Part shown: positions 44,776 to 53,500 of the stretch, one piece after another
How the letters are laid out: each line of letters starts with the position of its first letter
Position numbering within the stretch: the stretch's first letter is position 1
From: Plut-88900 sp963668115
Lineage (GTDB): Bacteria > Chloroflexota > Dehalococcoidia > Plut-88900
Direction: 5' to 3'
Length of the DNA: 64,000 bases
Assembly: GCA_963668115.1 (NCBI GenBank)
Contig: OY764147.1
Coordinates: forward strand, 2,356,001 to 2,420,000
The notes under the pieces: model-generated
What the model saw: only the letters and a program-made list of their open reading frames with translations
What the model was told of the DNA's origin: nothing
The model's database searches: none
Position numbers and translations under genes: made by a program

Positions 44776-45698
44776 TTCACAGGCTCCCGAGTTATGCGAT
44801 TAAGCCAGTGATACACATTGGAATAATCCATAAAATTACAGAGCTTATGAAGCCCGCTTGCTTGAAATGTGGGCCTATTCAGTTGCTTCACAAAAAGCCC
44901 TCGCCTTTCATTGCCTGCTACAACTGTAAATCGTGGCGTCAGGTCGCGGGGCGAAACAAGGTGAATGTCATTGAACCTGAGAAGGCCGGAATAAATTGGG
45001 GTCGAGTGCTCAATCTCGAACATCGCCGCAAGTGTGTTGGACCCCCTTTGCGCCCAAACTACGTCTACTTCCTCCAAGGCGCTCATCGCCAATTCATACG
45101 TGGCAGGGAGTTCGGCTCGGATTTGGAATGGCTTTAAGGAATCCCATCCCAGCTTAGTCCGGTCGTTCCGAGGAATCCACACGTCATATTCCTTGGCAAC
45201 GCCGATTGTGCCGAGAATGGTCTGCACTTCCGAATGGGTTAATTCGGGAACAGCAGGTTGGCTGCCGTCTTCCGCAATGACGGATATTTGGTCCCAGCCA
45301 AAGTAGGCTTCGACGTTGAACCTTCCGGCCTGAGCGATATAGAGCTCGGTTACGTTGTTCTCCCCTTCCAGATAAATCTGCGCTTTGTACTGACCGTCGG
45401 ATGCAGGGCTGGTTGAGCGAAATACTTCTTCAAACGCTGCGAACGGCACAAGCAACGGCTCCATCTGATCGTTCCATAAGAAGCATATTAACGATGGTGC
45501 CTCTTCAAGTTTCGATATGTCTTCATGCCGTAGCCCGTAGAATGTCTGGTTTTTGCTATGCACCCTTGAATAGCGAACTAGGATGCGGCCTTGCCCCTGC
45601 TCCAACTCGTATAGCGATTGGCTCCTATCCAACTTCCTGATTGGCCCGACGCGTCGCCGCAATTCGGTCAGGAGATTTTGTTTGGTGGAATTGGGCAT
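44772..45698 (-). CDS. Putative nuclease-associated protein (308 aa), second copy
   Basis: Same length as 36420-37346 and alignable without gaps: YSRVHSKNQTFYGLRHEDIS, VWIPRNDRTKLGW, VDVVWAQRGSNTLAAMFEIE, HSTPIYSGLLRFNDI, FTVVAGNERRGLFVKQLNRP. The putative D and ExE residues are kept, unlike the active site of its BglII-like partner. It lies 6 nt after the amidohydrolase at 45705-47165. Function not known; probably binds or cuts nucleic acid. Confidence 0.6.
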   Translation of the reverse strand: MPNSTKQNLLTELRRRVGPIRKLDRSQSLYELEQGQGRILVRYSRVHSKNQTFYGLRHEDISKLEEAPSLICFLWNDQMEPLLVPFAAFEEVFRSTSPASDGQYKAQIYLEGENNVTELYIAQAGRFNVEAYFGWDQISVIAEDGSQPAVPELTHSEVQTILGTIGVAKEYDVWIPRNDRTKLGWDSLKPFQIRAELPATYELAMSALEEVDVVWAQRGSNTLAAMFEIEHSTPIYSGLLRFNDIHLVSPRDLTPRFTVVAGNERRGLFVKQLNRPTFQASGLHKLCNFMDYSNVYHWLNRITREPVK

Positions 45699-45704
45699 TT
45701 GCTA

Positions 45705-47165
45705 TTAGTCTGCACCCCCCAACACCCTCGCCGCCTCCGACTCCACAGCCGTCCCCTTGAAGAAGTCCGGGTTCATGTCCGCATACAGGTGCACGGCATT
45801 AGTGAACACGAAGTCCTCGAAGTCGGTCTCCGACATCATCTCGTGCTCCACCATCTCGTAAGCCTCCTCCACCACTTCCCGCATGTCCGGCACGTCCCAG
45901 TGCCCGATATCCGAGCTGAACACGGCCTTTAACCGGGCGCCCATCGGGTTCACCTTCGTATTGAAGGCCCAGGCGTTCATCGGGTCGTCTGCCTCACACC
46001 CGAAGTAGAACGGCTTCACGAACAGGTCTTCCATCTCCTCCACCGACTCCATCTGGACCCGGTGCCAGTCGTCCACCTGGCTGGGCGTCGCGTCCCCGGC
46101 ATCTATCATCCGGCTGATATCGTCGCGCCTCGCCTGTATCGATTTGTGGCCGTGCTCGTCGATCAGCCCCAGCATCATCTCCCTGTCCACGGTGTTCGGG
46201 TCCAGCTTCCAGATCTCCCGTCCGTTGCGCTTCTCCCAGTGGGAGATGATCCCGGCGTACAGCGAGCAGGCCCACCCCACCCCGCCCTCCAGGAAGGCCA
46301 CGTTCAGGTCCGGGAACCGACGCGTCACGCCGCCCATGAACAGCGCCTTGCAAAACGCCTCGCTGGCCTTGGCAAACGCCCCGATGTGGTTGTAAACGTA
46401 GCTGGATATCGAGCCCTGCGCCTCCCACTCGAACGCGCTGGCGTGGCAGGCCGGGGCCGTACCCAGCTCCATGCACTTGGCCCAGAACGGGTCGTAGTCG
46501 TAGTCGCTGTCCAGCCCCAGCGTGTCCAGCCTGTGGACGTGCCATGCCAGGTCCGGGGCCTGCTCCTCCAGCTTCGGTATGGTGCGGCGCACCAGGCTGG
46601 CTATCACCGGCACCTTGAGGTTCAGCGTCTTTATCGAGTATTCAAGCTCGTCTATGGCTTCCTCGGGCGTGTACATGGGGATCATTGCCGCGGGGGTCAT
46701 CCTGTCCGAGTATTCACCGTAGATGTCGGCGTGGTAAGCGTTAAGCGCCCGGCACGACACCCGCCTGATCTCATCGTCCCTCTCGTCTTGGAAGCGCATC
46801 AGGCCCGGGCGCCAGGTCGGGTAGATGACCGCGTAGTCGATGCCCAACTCGTCCATCCGCCGATGAAGCAGCTTCGGCAGCGACGCCGTCGCCCGGTCGT
46901 ACGTGTTACTGGCCGGCATCCCCCACCACGCCGGCGCGGTGAGCCAGTTGTATCGCCGGTCCTCGTCGGACATCTCCACCCACTCGTGCTTCTCGCTGTA
47001 CTTCAGCATCTCCTCGAACCGGTCCCTGATGTCCCGACCCCCGATATCCTGCACGTAGTCCAGCAGGGCGGGGTTAAGCTCCAGGTTGTGCCCATCCGAG
47101 TCGATTATAGGGTGGCGCAGCTTGCTCCTTATCTCCTGGGACCGGGACGGCATTGTGCTAACCAT
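45705..47165 (-). CDS. Amidohydrolase-2-like protein, paralogue 5
   Basis: 486 aa: SRSQEIRSKLRHPIIDSDGH, a more divergent middle (APACHASAFEWEAQGSISSY), ALFMGGVTRRFPDLNVAFLE, FSSDIGHWDVPDMREVVEEA. It is the first gene after pheS (14-nt gap), with GGAGGGGAGAGAG before its ATG, so it is likely transcribed from the pheS promoter. It is the most distinct of the five and may be the oldest insertion. Substrate unknown. Confidence 0.88.
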   Translation of the reverse strand: MVSTMPSRSQEIRSKLRHPIIDSDGHNLELNPALLDYVQDIGGRDIRDRFEEMLKYSEKHEWVEMSDEDRRYNWLTAPAWWGMPASNTYDRATASLPKLLHRRMDELGIDYAVIYPTWRPGLMRFQDERDDEIRRVSCRALNAYHADIYGEYSDRMTPAAMIPMYTPEEAIDELEYSIKTLNLKVPVIASLVRRTIPKLEEQAPDLAWHVHRLDTLGLDSDYDYDPFWAKCMELGTAPACHASAFEWEAQGSISSYVYNHIGAFAKASEAFCKALFMGGVTRRFPDLNVAFLEGGVGWACSLYAGIISHWEKRNGREIWKLDPNTVDREMMLGLIDEHGHKSIQARRDDISRMIDAGDATPSQVDDWHRVQMESVEEMEDLFVKPFYFGCEADDPMNAWAFNTKVNPMGARLKAVFSSDIGHWDVPDMREVVEEAYEMVEHEMMSETDFEDFVFTNAVHLYADMNPDFFKGTAVESEAARVLGGAD

Positions 47166-47179
47166 GGCTCTCTCCCCTC

Positions 47180-48217
47180 CTAAAACTGCCTCAGGAACCG
47201 TATGTCGTTGGAATAGAACAGCCTGATGTCGTCAATGCCGTACTTGAGCATGGCTATCCGCTCGGGCCCGAGCCCAAACGCGAACCCCGTGTACACGCTG
47301 GGGTCATACCCGACCCGCTCCAGCACCTTGGGATGCACCATGCCTGCCCCCATAATCTCTATCCACCCCGTCCCGCTGCACACCCGGCACCCCCGCCCCT
47401 CGCACAGGAAGCAGTCGATTGACATGTCGACGCCCGGCTCCACGAAGGGGAAGTAGTCGCAGCGGAACCTCACCTTGCGCTCCGAGCCGAACAGCATCCT
47501 CGCGAACTCGAAAAGAGTGCCCTTCAAATCTGCGAAAGTTATCCCCTCGTCGACGGCGAGACCCTCCACCTGGAAGAAGATGCTTTCGTGGGTGGCGTCC
47601 GTCGCCTCGTAGCGGTACACCCGACCCGGCACCACCACCCTGATCGGCGGCTCTCGGCTCTCCATCACCCTTATCTGCATCGGCGAGGTGTGGGTACGGA
47701 GCAGCATCGGGCGCTCGCCCTTATCGTTCTCGTAGTCGATCCACAGCGTGTCCCACATGTCCCGTGCGGGGTGGCCCTGCGGAATGTTCAACGCCTCGAA
47801 GTTGTAGTAGTCCCACTCCACCTCCGGCCCCTCCACCACCTGGAACCCCATGCTGCCGAAGGCCGCGCATATCTCCCGGAGCATCTGTGTGGTCGGGTGC
47901 AGGCGCCCGAGCTCCACTGGATGGCCCGGCAGCGTGACGTCTATCGCCTCGCCCAGCCTCTTTGAAAGCTCCTGTTGCTTTAGTGACTCCTCCTTCTCCG
48001 ATAGCGCTCCCTCCAGCTTCTTCTTCGCCTTGTTCGCCGCCGAACCCGCCTCCCGACGCTCCTCCACCGGCAACGAGCTCACCCCACGCAGCATCTGCGT
48101 CAGCGACCCCTTCCTCCCGAGATACGACACCCGCCACTTCTCCAACGCTTCCTGCTCGACCAACGGCTCGAGCTCGGATAACGCCTTGGAAGTTAGCTCT
48201 TCAACCTGTTGAATCAT
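47180..48217 (-). CDS. pheS: Phenylalanyl-tRNA synthetase alpha subunit
   Basis: Catalytic alpha chain, 345 aa, normal length. An N-terminal coiled coil (about 1-90) is followed by the class II core: motif 1 region HPTTQMLREICAAFGSMGF, motif 2 RVYRYEATDATHESIFFQVEG, and motif 3 AFGLGPERIAMLKYGIDDIR. FVEPGVDMSIDC and GTGWIEIMGAGMVHPKVLE are typical. It has its own strong promoter at 48259-48287. In most bacteria pheT follows directly; here an amidohydrolase follows instead, and pheT is about 11.3 kb further on. Confidence 0.96.
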   Translation of the reverse strand: MIQQVEELTSKALSELEPLVEQEALEKWRVSYLGRKGSLTQMLRGVSSLPVEERREAGSAANKAKKKLEGALSEKEESLKQQELSKRLGEAIDVTLPGHPVELGRLHPTTQMLREICAAFGSMGFQVVEGPEVEWDYYNFEALNIPQGHPARDMWDTLWIDYENDKGERPMLLRTHTSPMQIRVMESREPPIRVVVPGRVYRYEATDATHESIFFQVEGLAVDEGITFADLKGTLFEFARMLFGSERKVRFRCDYFPFVEPGVDMSIDCFLCEGRGCRVCSGTGWIEIMGAGMVHPKVLERVGYDPSVYTGFAFGLGPERIAMLKYGIDDIRLFYSNDIRFLRQF

Positions 48218-48258
48218 GCCTGAATACCGGGAAGATTAGTCTCGGAGAATCGTGGGCA

Positions 48259-48287
48259 ATTATAGGTACGTACTCGAAACATGGCAA
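48259..48287 (-). promoter_or_regulatory. Sigma70-type promoter of pheS
   Basis: Minus strand: TTGCCA (48287-48282), a 17-nt spacer, TATAAT (48264-48259). Transcription should start near 48252, about 35 nt before the pheS ATG. No T-box or attenuator-like leader fits in this distance. Confidence 0.8.
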
Positions 48288-48315
48288 CGTCACGCCTTCC
48301 CTCAGGTGAGGGCCC

Positions 48316-49854
48316 CTACATCCTGAACGCCACCCTCCCCCCGACCACCGCCCCCCACACCCCAATCCCCCCGATATCCTCCGCATCCACCTTTATCGGG
48401 TCCCGGTCCAGCGCCACCAAGTCCGCCAGGGCCCCTTCACCGATCACCCCCACCCGACGCCCCACCCCCGACGCCCGCGCTGCCCCAGGCCCGTAGAGTC
48501 CCAAGGCCTGCTCAACCGATATCCCCTGATCAGCAGACACTACCTGGCCTGTCCGCGCCCGGCGCAAGATAGCTGCCTGTATGCCTGCCAGGGGCTCGGG
48601 TGGGACCACCGGCGCATCAGACGACCCGGCTGCGCTCACCCCTGCATCCACCCATCCCCTCATCGGGTAAAGATCGCCTAGCTTCCTCTTCGACATCTGC
48701 TCCAGGTACCTGTCCCCGCTGTGAAAGATAAACCCAGGCTGAGTCACCACCGTAATGTTTCCCGCTTTCATCCTCGCAACAAGGGATGGCGGACACACCG
48801 AGGCATGTTCAATTCGATGCCCCAGCCCCGACTCCCCCACCCCTTCGATAGCCCCCACCGCCGCCTCCACCTCTACTTCTTCCACCGCGTGAATCGCCAC
48901 CGGAAACCCGAGCCCCGCAGCCTCCCTAACCATCTCCCCCAACTCCCTGGGCGACGGTCTCAATTCCCCGCTAGCCTGGGACAATACAATCTTGCAGTGC
49001 CCGACCCTCAGCCGGTCATCACCCCCCCCAAACCCCAGCCCCGACTCCGCAAACTCCCGCACGTGATGAAAGCCCGGCATAATCACCGCCCGTGGAAAGG
49101 GCTCCGATCCTGACGTCAACTCCTGGAAGAACTCCCATCTCTTCACCGAGTTGCACGGCGACGCATCATGGAATGAGGTGATGCCCCTGGACAGGAATAG
49201 CCTTGCCGCCTGTCGGGCGGCGGGGGCCATTTCGTCACCTCTCGGCTGGGGCCCGAGGCGTTCGTCCAGCCAGTCATCTAGGTCAATGAACAGGCCCGTC
49301 GGCTCTCCCGTTGTCACGTCCCGCTCGATGTATCCACCCAGGGGCTCGGGCGTTTCGATGTTAATGCCCGCCAAATCCATAGCCCGGCTGTTCAGCACAG
49401 TCCCGTGCCCCGACCTGTGCCCCAGCTTCACTGGATGATCGGCGACCACCGCGTCGATGTCCCACCGGGTCGGGTGCCGACCCTCCTTCAGCCGGAACTC
49501 GTCGTATCCCGCCCCCCGCACCCACCCCCCGTGTGGCGTCTCCTTCGCCCGAACGCATAACACTTCCACTATTTCCTTTATGGAAGCCACGGAGCTCGGA
49601 GAGCAGTCCACCGCCGTCAAAGAGGAGGCGTAGGCCAGGAAGTGGACGTGGGCATCGATGAACCCCGGCAGCACCGTGCGCCCCCCGCAATCCACCGCCT
49701 CATACCCCCCCGACCCCAAAACCCTCCGTACGTCTGCACCATCCAGTGACGTGATAACCCCACGCTCACACACCACCCCCGAGGCCCGAGGCCCCCCCGG
49801 GTCCAGGGTGATCACGTTGGCGTTGTGAAGTACGAGGTTGTGGGCGTCTCTCAC
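48316..49854 (-). CDS. Amidohydrolase-3 (YtcJ-like) protein
   Basis: 512-aa metal-dependent hydrolase of the N-substituted formamide deformylase/YtcJ type. Marks: VLPGFIDAHVHFLAYASSLT (HxH), LGHRSGHGTVLNSRAMDLAG, VAIHAVEEVEVEA, GHRIEHASVCPPSLVARM, and GSSDAPVVPPEPLAGIQAA with the final Asp. The terminal ALADLVALDRDPI returns to the beta-sandwich. Different branch from the five paralogues next door. Substrate unknown. Confidence 0.92.
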   Translation of the reverse strand: MRDAHNLVLHNANVITLDPGGPRASGVVCERGVITSLDGADVRRVLGSGGYEAVDCGGRTVLPGFIDAHVHFLAYASSLTAVDCSPSSVASIKEIVEVLCVRAKETPHGGWVRGAGYDEFRLKEGRHPTRWDIDAVVADHPVKLGHRSGHGTVLNSRAMDLAGINIETPEPLGGYIERDVTTGEPTGLFIDLDDWLDERLGPQPRGDEMAPAARQAARLFLSRGITSFHDASPCNSVKRWEFFQELTSGSEPFPRAVIMPGFHHVREFAESGLGFGGGDDRLRVGHCKIVLSQASGELRPSPRELGEMVREAAGLGFPVAIHAVEEVEVEAAVGAIEGVGESGLGHRIEHASVCPPSLVARMKAGNITVVTQPGFIFHSGDRYLEQMSKRKLGDLYPMRGWVDAGVSAAGSSDAPVVPPEPLAGIQAAILRRARTGQVVSADQGISVEQALGLYGPGAARASGVGRRVGVIGEGALADLVALDRDPIKVDAEDIGGIGVWGAVVGGRVAFRM

Positions 49855-50127
49855 CGGGCCAGGCCATTCCAGGGGATGTCCAGGTGCATTATGACGTTCA
49901 TCTCTCCCCTCCTACAAGGAGAGGTCAAACGCCGGGGGCTAGTGGATGTGCAACATCAGCTTGTCCCCCACCCCGCCCCCCTTCCGTCATCCCGTCCCCC
50001 GCACGAACCCCCCAGCGCCGGAGAAAAAACGTTTTTCCCCTTAAACAATCAAAGCCGTGCCTGAATCTGCAAAACAATCAAAAACCCACCCCTCCCCGAC
50101 ACCGCGAAAAACTTTTTCCCACCCTTC
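49855..50127. other. Intergenic, repeat-rich, no gene seen
   Basis: Contains a short hairpin CTCTCC-CCTCCTACAAG-GAGAG (49902-49924), related in base use to the CCCTCTCCC element at 56988, and two isolated CAATCAAA words at 50046 and 50075 ahead of the phased array. No coding frame with family resemblance. Confidence 0.5.
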
Positions 50128-50198
50128 AGGCGTCATTCAATCAAAACAGCTACGAATTCAATCAACCTTCAATCAAGTTCAATCGACTTTCAATCAAC
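50128..50198 (+). repeat. Helically phased CAATCAA array, copy 2
   Basis: After AGGCGTCATTCAATCAAA come CAATCAA-like words at 50138, 50159, 50170, 50180 and 50191, with steps 21, 11, 10 and 11: the same spacing as the first five words at 30369. The preceding CGCGAAAA-ACTTTTT (50103) also has a counterpart before copy 1. It lies upstream of a -10 box (TACAAT, 50227-50232) and of the gene at 50277. Confidence 0.85.
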
Positions 50199-50226
50199 GT
50201 TTTGGGGCATGGCCCGGGACCCGTGC

Positions 50227-50232
50227 TACAAT
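50227..50232 (+). promoter_or_regulatory. -10 box before the dimeric-barrel genes
   Basis: TACAAT, with TTGGGG at 50202-50207 as a possible but widely spaced (19 nt) -35. The phased array ends just upstream, where an activator would bind. Confidence 0.45.
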
Positions 50233-50276
50233 GACCCCGCTTTTCAACACCCGACACCTCAGTAAGGGGGCTGTGT

Positions 50277-50912
50277 ATGTTCGTCATGGACCGTAGGGCC
50301 TTGCTCAAGGCCGAGAGCGTTCCCTCAGTCGAAAAGGGCTACCAGACCAACGTCGCCGGCCCGATCCTCGACAGCCCCGGCGGCCGCTTCTGCGCCGTCC
50401 TTATGAACGCCGACAACCCTCTGGAAGTTCGGCAGGTGTCGGGGTGGGACTCCAGGGAGGCCTGCGACCGTTACCTCAACGAGGTCTACCCCGCCGTATG
50501 GGAGGAGTGGAAGTGGGTCTTCGATGAGCCCCCCGTCCCGAAGTTCTGGGAGGTCAACTGGCCCGGCCAGCTCGTCTTCAACCCCCTGATGACCGCTGGC
50601 CCCAACTGCTACGTCCGCACCAGCCGCTTCAAGTTCACCCCCGAGGGCGTGAAGCACGTCTACAACAACTTTGACGAGGAAGTGGTCCAGCCCGTCGTGA
50701 CCCAGCCCGGCAACCAATTCCTCTTCGTGTTTCATTCGGCGGAGGAAGAGAGGGTGGGGTCACAGGTGTCGGGGTGGGACTCCAAGGAGGCCTGCGACGA
50801 CTACCTCAACAACGTGTTCCCGGCGGTCTTCGGCAAGGTGAAGCACGTCTTCGAAGAGCCGCCCGTCGCCACCTTCTGGAACATCAAGTTCCCCGTGATC
50901 GCCAACTTCTAA
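50277..50912 (+). CDS. Tandem dimeric alpha/beta-barrel (ABM-like) protein, copy 1
   Basis: 211 aa made of two repeats of about 100 residues with a ferredoxin-like fold as in antibiotic-biosynthesis monooxygenase-type proteins. Each repeat has the block GNxFxxVxxSxxExRxxQVSGWDSxEACDxYLN (QVSGWDSREACDRYLNEVYP and SQVSGWDSKEACDDYLNNVF) and ends in a FWxxxxPG-like strand. There is no catalytic motif that I can name. AAGGGGG is 6 nt before the ATG. A paralogue follows 22 nt downstream. Role unknown; possibly binds or oxidises a small hydrophobic compound. Confidence 0.7.
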   Translation: MFVMDRRALLKAESVPSVEKGYQTNVAGPILDSPGGRFCAVLMNADNPLEVRQVSGWDSREACDRYLNEVYPAVWEEWKWVFDEPPVPKFWEVNWPGQLVFNPLMTAGPNCYVRTSRFKFTPEGVKHVYNNFDEEVVQPVVTQPGNQFLFVFHSAEEERVGSQVSGWDSKEACDDYLNNVFPAVFGKVKHVFEEPPVATFWNIKFPVIANF

Positions 50913-50934
50913 TTGCAAGACTGGACGGAACTCC

Positions 50935-51573
50935 ATGTACGTACGCACCAGCAGGTACCGCCTCACCCCCGAGGGCCTCGCCGACCTCCGATCCGGCATC
51001 CGGGAGCAGATGATGGGCCCCATCACCGCCGCCCCCGGCAACCGCCTATTCGCCGTGATGACCTCCCCCGACGACGAGCAGAACGGCCTCTTCATCAGCG
51101 CCTGGGAGTCCAAGGAAGACTGCGACAACTTTGAAAACAACATCCGCCCCGCCCTCTACGAACGGTGGAAAGGCGGCTTCGACGGGCCATTCGAGATCCA
51201 TTACTGGGACGTGTTGTGGCCCGGGACACTGCAGGTCAACGTAGAGTCTCTGGCCAATCCGTCTGCGATGTTTGTGAGGACCAGCCATTTCAAGCTCCAC
51301 GAAGGCGTCATTGATACTCTGCCCGTGCACTATCAGGAAGAGGTGATGCCGCCGCTGGTCGAGGCGCAGGGGAACCGGTTTGTCTGCGTTCTGATTTCGA
51401 GGGACGAGGAGAGGGTCGGGTCACAGGTCACGGGGTGGGACTCCAGGGAGGACTGGGAGCGGTTCGAGCGGGAGGTGTACCCAGACAACATCAAGAATTT
51501 CTGGCACCTCTTTGAAGTGAAGCCCACGGCCACCTACTGGGACCTGACGTTCCCGGGCAGGGTGCGGTACTAA
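50935..51573 (+). CDS. Tandem dimeric alpha/beta-barrel (ABM-like) protein, copy 2
   Basis: 212 aa, again two repeats: YVRTSRYRLTPEGLADLRSG, FISAWESKEDCDNFENNIRP, then FVRTSHFKLHEGVIDTLPVH, SQVTGWDSREDWERFEREVY. It is a paralogue of the preceding protein, so the operon encodes four copies of the same fold. It is followed 27 nt later by the CoA-transferase gene, which may give the metabolic context. Function not known. Confidence 0.7.
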   Translation: MYVRTSRYRLTPEGLADLRSGIREQMMGPITAAPGNRLFAVMTSPDDEQNGLFISAWESKEDCDNFENNIRPALYERWKGGFDGPFEIHYWDVLWPGTLQVNVESLANPSAMFVRTSHFKLHEGVIDTLPVHYQEEVMPPLVEAQGNRFVCVLISRDEERVGSQVTGWDSREDWERFEREVYPDNIKNFWHLFEVKPTATYWDLTFPGRVRY

Positions 51574-51600
51574 GCTCGGGCTTTACGTCGCAGGCCGCCC

Positions 51601-53076
51601 GTGAGCTGGCAGGACCACTACAACCGCAACCTCGTCTCCCCCGAGGAAGCCGCCCGGATCGTCAAATCAGGCGACCGGGTCTACATCCCGATCTACCCCC
51701 ACCCCGACACCCTCATCCACGCCCTCGCAGCGCGCCGCGATGAGCTGAAGGACATCCAGGTAATCTGCGATGCGCCCATCGAGGACCCGGGCTGGTTCAA
51801 CCCCGACTGGCAGGACTCCTTCACCGTCACCATCGAGCAGATCCTCGGGGAGATGGGCCGCTCTGCCCTCGACCGCCGCATCGTCGACTACATCCCCATG
51901 ATCTTCTCCACCCAGTTCCAGCGCTACTCCACTGACTACGGCGACGTGGCCCCCATGGACGTGTTCATGGTAGTCACTTCTCCACCCGACTCCAACGGCT
52001 ACGTCAGCTTCGGCGGGCACCTCTGGAACAAGCGGGGTTTCGTCCGAAGGTCGAAGAAGGTCATCGCCCAGGTCGACGAGACGCAGATCAGGACCTACGG
52101 GCACAACTTCGTCCACGTCTCGGAGATCGACAAGTTCGTAGAGCACACCCCCACCCAACTTACCGACGCGCAGGTGAACGACCTGATGGATTCCGTGAAA
52201 GACCCGGAAGTCCGATCCCTCCTCGACGAGTTCGTCCCCAGCCTCGACCCCCGAGACCTCGCCGAACACCTCCCCCACCTGGTCGAAAGGGACGTGAAGC
52301 AGATCCAACGCTTCGCCCGGTACCAATGCTGGATTGAGCCCGACGATGACGCAAAAACCATCGCGGGTTACGTGTCGGAGCTGGTGAATGACGGCAGCAC
52401 GCTCCAGATAGGCACCGGCACCCCGACCCGCTTCCTCGCCACCGTCGGCGCCTTCGATGACAAGAAAGACCTGGGCTGGCACTCGGAGATGGGCATCCCC
52501 GGCATCATCGACCTGATAGAGCGAGGCGTGATAACCGGGGCCCGGAAGAACTTCCACAAGGACAAAGCCATCTTCGGAGCGCTGCTCGGGGCCTTCTACC
52601 GGGAGCTGGACTACGCCCACGAAAACCCGCTGATCGAGCAGATGGACGTCGAGTACGTCGCCCGGGCCACGACCGTTGCACAGAACGACAACATGGTCTC
52701 CATCAACAACGCCCTCTCCGTCGACCTCACGGGCCAGATCAACGCCGAGACCGTATTCGGGGGCCGGCTGATGAGCGGCACCGGCGGTCAGTTCGACTTC
52801 CAGATGGGCGCCATCATGTCCAGGGGGGGTCGGGGGATAACGCTGCTCAGGTCCACGGCCCTCGGGGGTATAGCCTCGAGAATCGTGGCCCAGCACGAGG
52901 AAGGGACCATCATCAGCGTCCCCCGCACCTTCGCCGACACCATAATCACCGAATACGGCGTCGCCCAACTCCTGGGCAAGTCCAACCGCGAACGCGCCCG
53001 GGAGCTAATCTCCATTGCCCACCCGAACTTCCGGGCTGAACTGACCAGGGAAGCGGAGGGGCTGTTCTACCCGTAA
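51601..53076 (+). CDS. Acetyl-CoA hydrolase/4-hydroxybutyrate CoA-transferase-like protein
   Basis: Class I CoA-transferase of 491 aa. GTG start. Features: SPEEAARIVKSGDRVYIPIY at the N-terminus, MDVFMVVTSPPDSNGYVSFG, and LQIGTGTPTRFLATVGAFDD; the catalytic Glu is at about residue 296 in LGWHSEMGIPGIIDLIERG. MSGTGGQFDFQMGAIMSRGG and VAQHEEGTIISVPRTFADTI close the second domain. Acyl donor and acceptor unknown. Probably co-transcribed with the two ABM-like genes. Confidence 0.9.
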   Translation: MSWQDHYNRNLVSPEEAARIVKSGDRVYIPIYPHPDTLIHALAARRDELKDIQVICDAPIEDPGWFNPDWQDSFTVTIEQILGEMGRSALDRRIVDYIPMIFSTQFQRYSTDYGDVAPMDVFMVVTSPPDSNGYVSFGGHLWNKRGFVRRSKKVIAQVDETQIRTYGHNFVHVSEIDKFVEHTPTQLTDAQVNDLMDSVKDPEVRSLLDEFVPSLDPRDLAEHLPHLVERDVKQIQRFARYQCWIEPDDDAKTIAGYVSELVNDGSTLQIGTGTPTRFLATVGAFDDKKDLGWHSEMGIPGIIDLIERGVITGARKNFHKDKAIFGALLGAFYRELDYAHENPLIEQMDVEYVARATTVAQNDNMVSINNALSVDLTGQINAETVFGGRLMSGTGGQFDFQMGAIMSRGGRGITLLRSTALGGIASRIVAQHEEGTIISVPRTFADTIITEYGVAQLLGKSNRERARELISIAHPNFRAELTREAEGLFYP

Positions 53077-53085
53077 CTTTCTCCG

Positions 53086-53227
53086 TCATTCCCGACTCCG
53101 ATTGGACTGAAAGTCCGCCTTTGGCGGAGCGTGAATCCATCCCGCGGGGTGGGGGTTCCGTTCGCCCTGAGCAGAGTCGAAGGGTCGACCGAACGGAACG
53201 GGGTCGTGTCCCCACGGGGCGGGGCGG
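53086..53227. repeat. Composite of intergenic repeats
   Basis: CGTCATTCCC begins a REP-like element. It is interrupted by TGAAAG and the hairpin TCCGCC-TTT-GGCGGA (53114-53128), then resumes as GTGAATCCATCCC. Next comes GTTCCGTTCGCCCTGAGCAG and AGTCGAAGG (53155-53183), a second widespread repeat type. A GC-rich inverted stretch follows up to the RelE-like gene. Confidence 0.75.
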
Positions 53228-53500
53228 TCACCCCGCCCTGTACACCTCCCGACGGTGCGAGACTCGAATCACCAGGATAACTAGCTCTCCGTCCAGGACT
53301 TCGTACAGGATTCGGTAGTCCCCGACCCGCAGCCGCCGTAGCCCTCGCAAACCACCCTTAAGTGGACTCCCCGCCAGCGGATTTTCTCCCAGCGAATCTA
53401 TCGCCTCAACCAGCCGGACTCGATTCTCCTTGCCTACCGACTGTAGCTCCTTCGCCGCGCTGCGCTTAATTCGAATCGAGAAGGGCACGCCTGACCTCAT
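53228..53500 (-). CDS. RelE/ParE-family toxin
   Basis: 90-aa mRNA interferase-like toxin: FSIRIKRSAAKELQSVG, LAGSPLKGGLRGLRRLRVGD, YRILYEVLDGELVILVIRVSHRREVY, the typical RelE core with basic residues (R and H near the C-terminus). The gene overlaps the antitoxin gene by 35 nt if read from ATG 53500; GTG at 53488 (VPFSIRIKRS) is a closer family start. Confidence 0.9.
   Translation of the reverse strand: MRSGVPFSIRIKRSAAKELQSVGKENRVRLVEAIDSLGENPLAGSPLKGGLRGLRRLRVGDYRILYEVLDGELVILVIRVSHRREVYRAG

Noticed and set aside
51667..52968. 433-codon minus-strand frame opposite the CoA-transferase
   Set aside because: Antisense shadow with Val/Asp/Gly-rich low-complexity composition and no family pattern.
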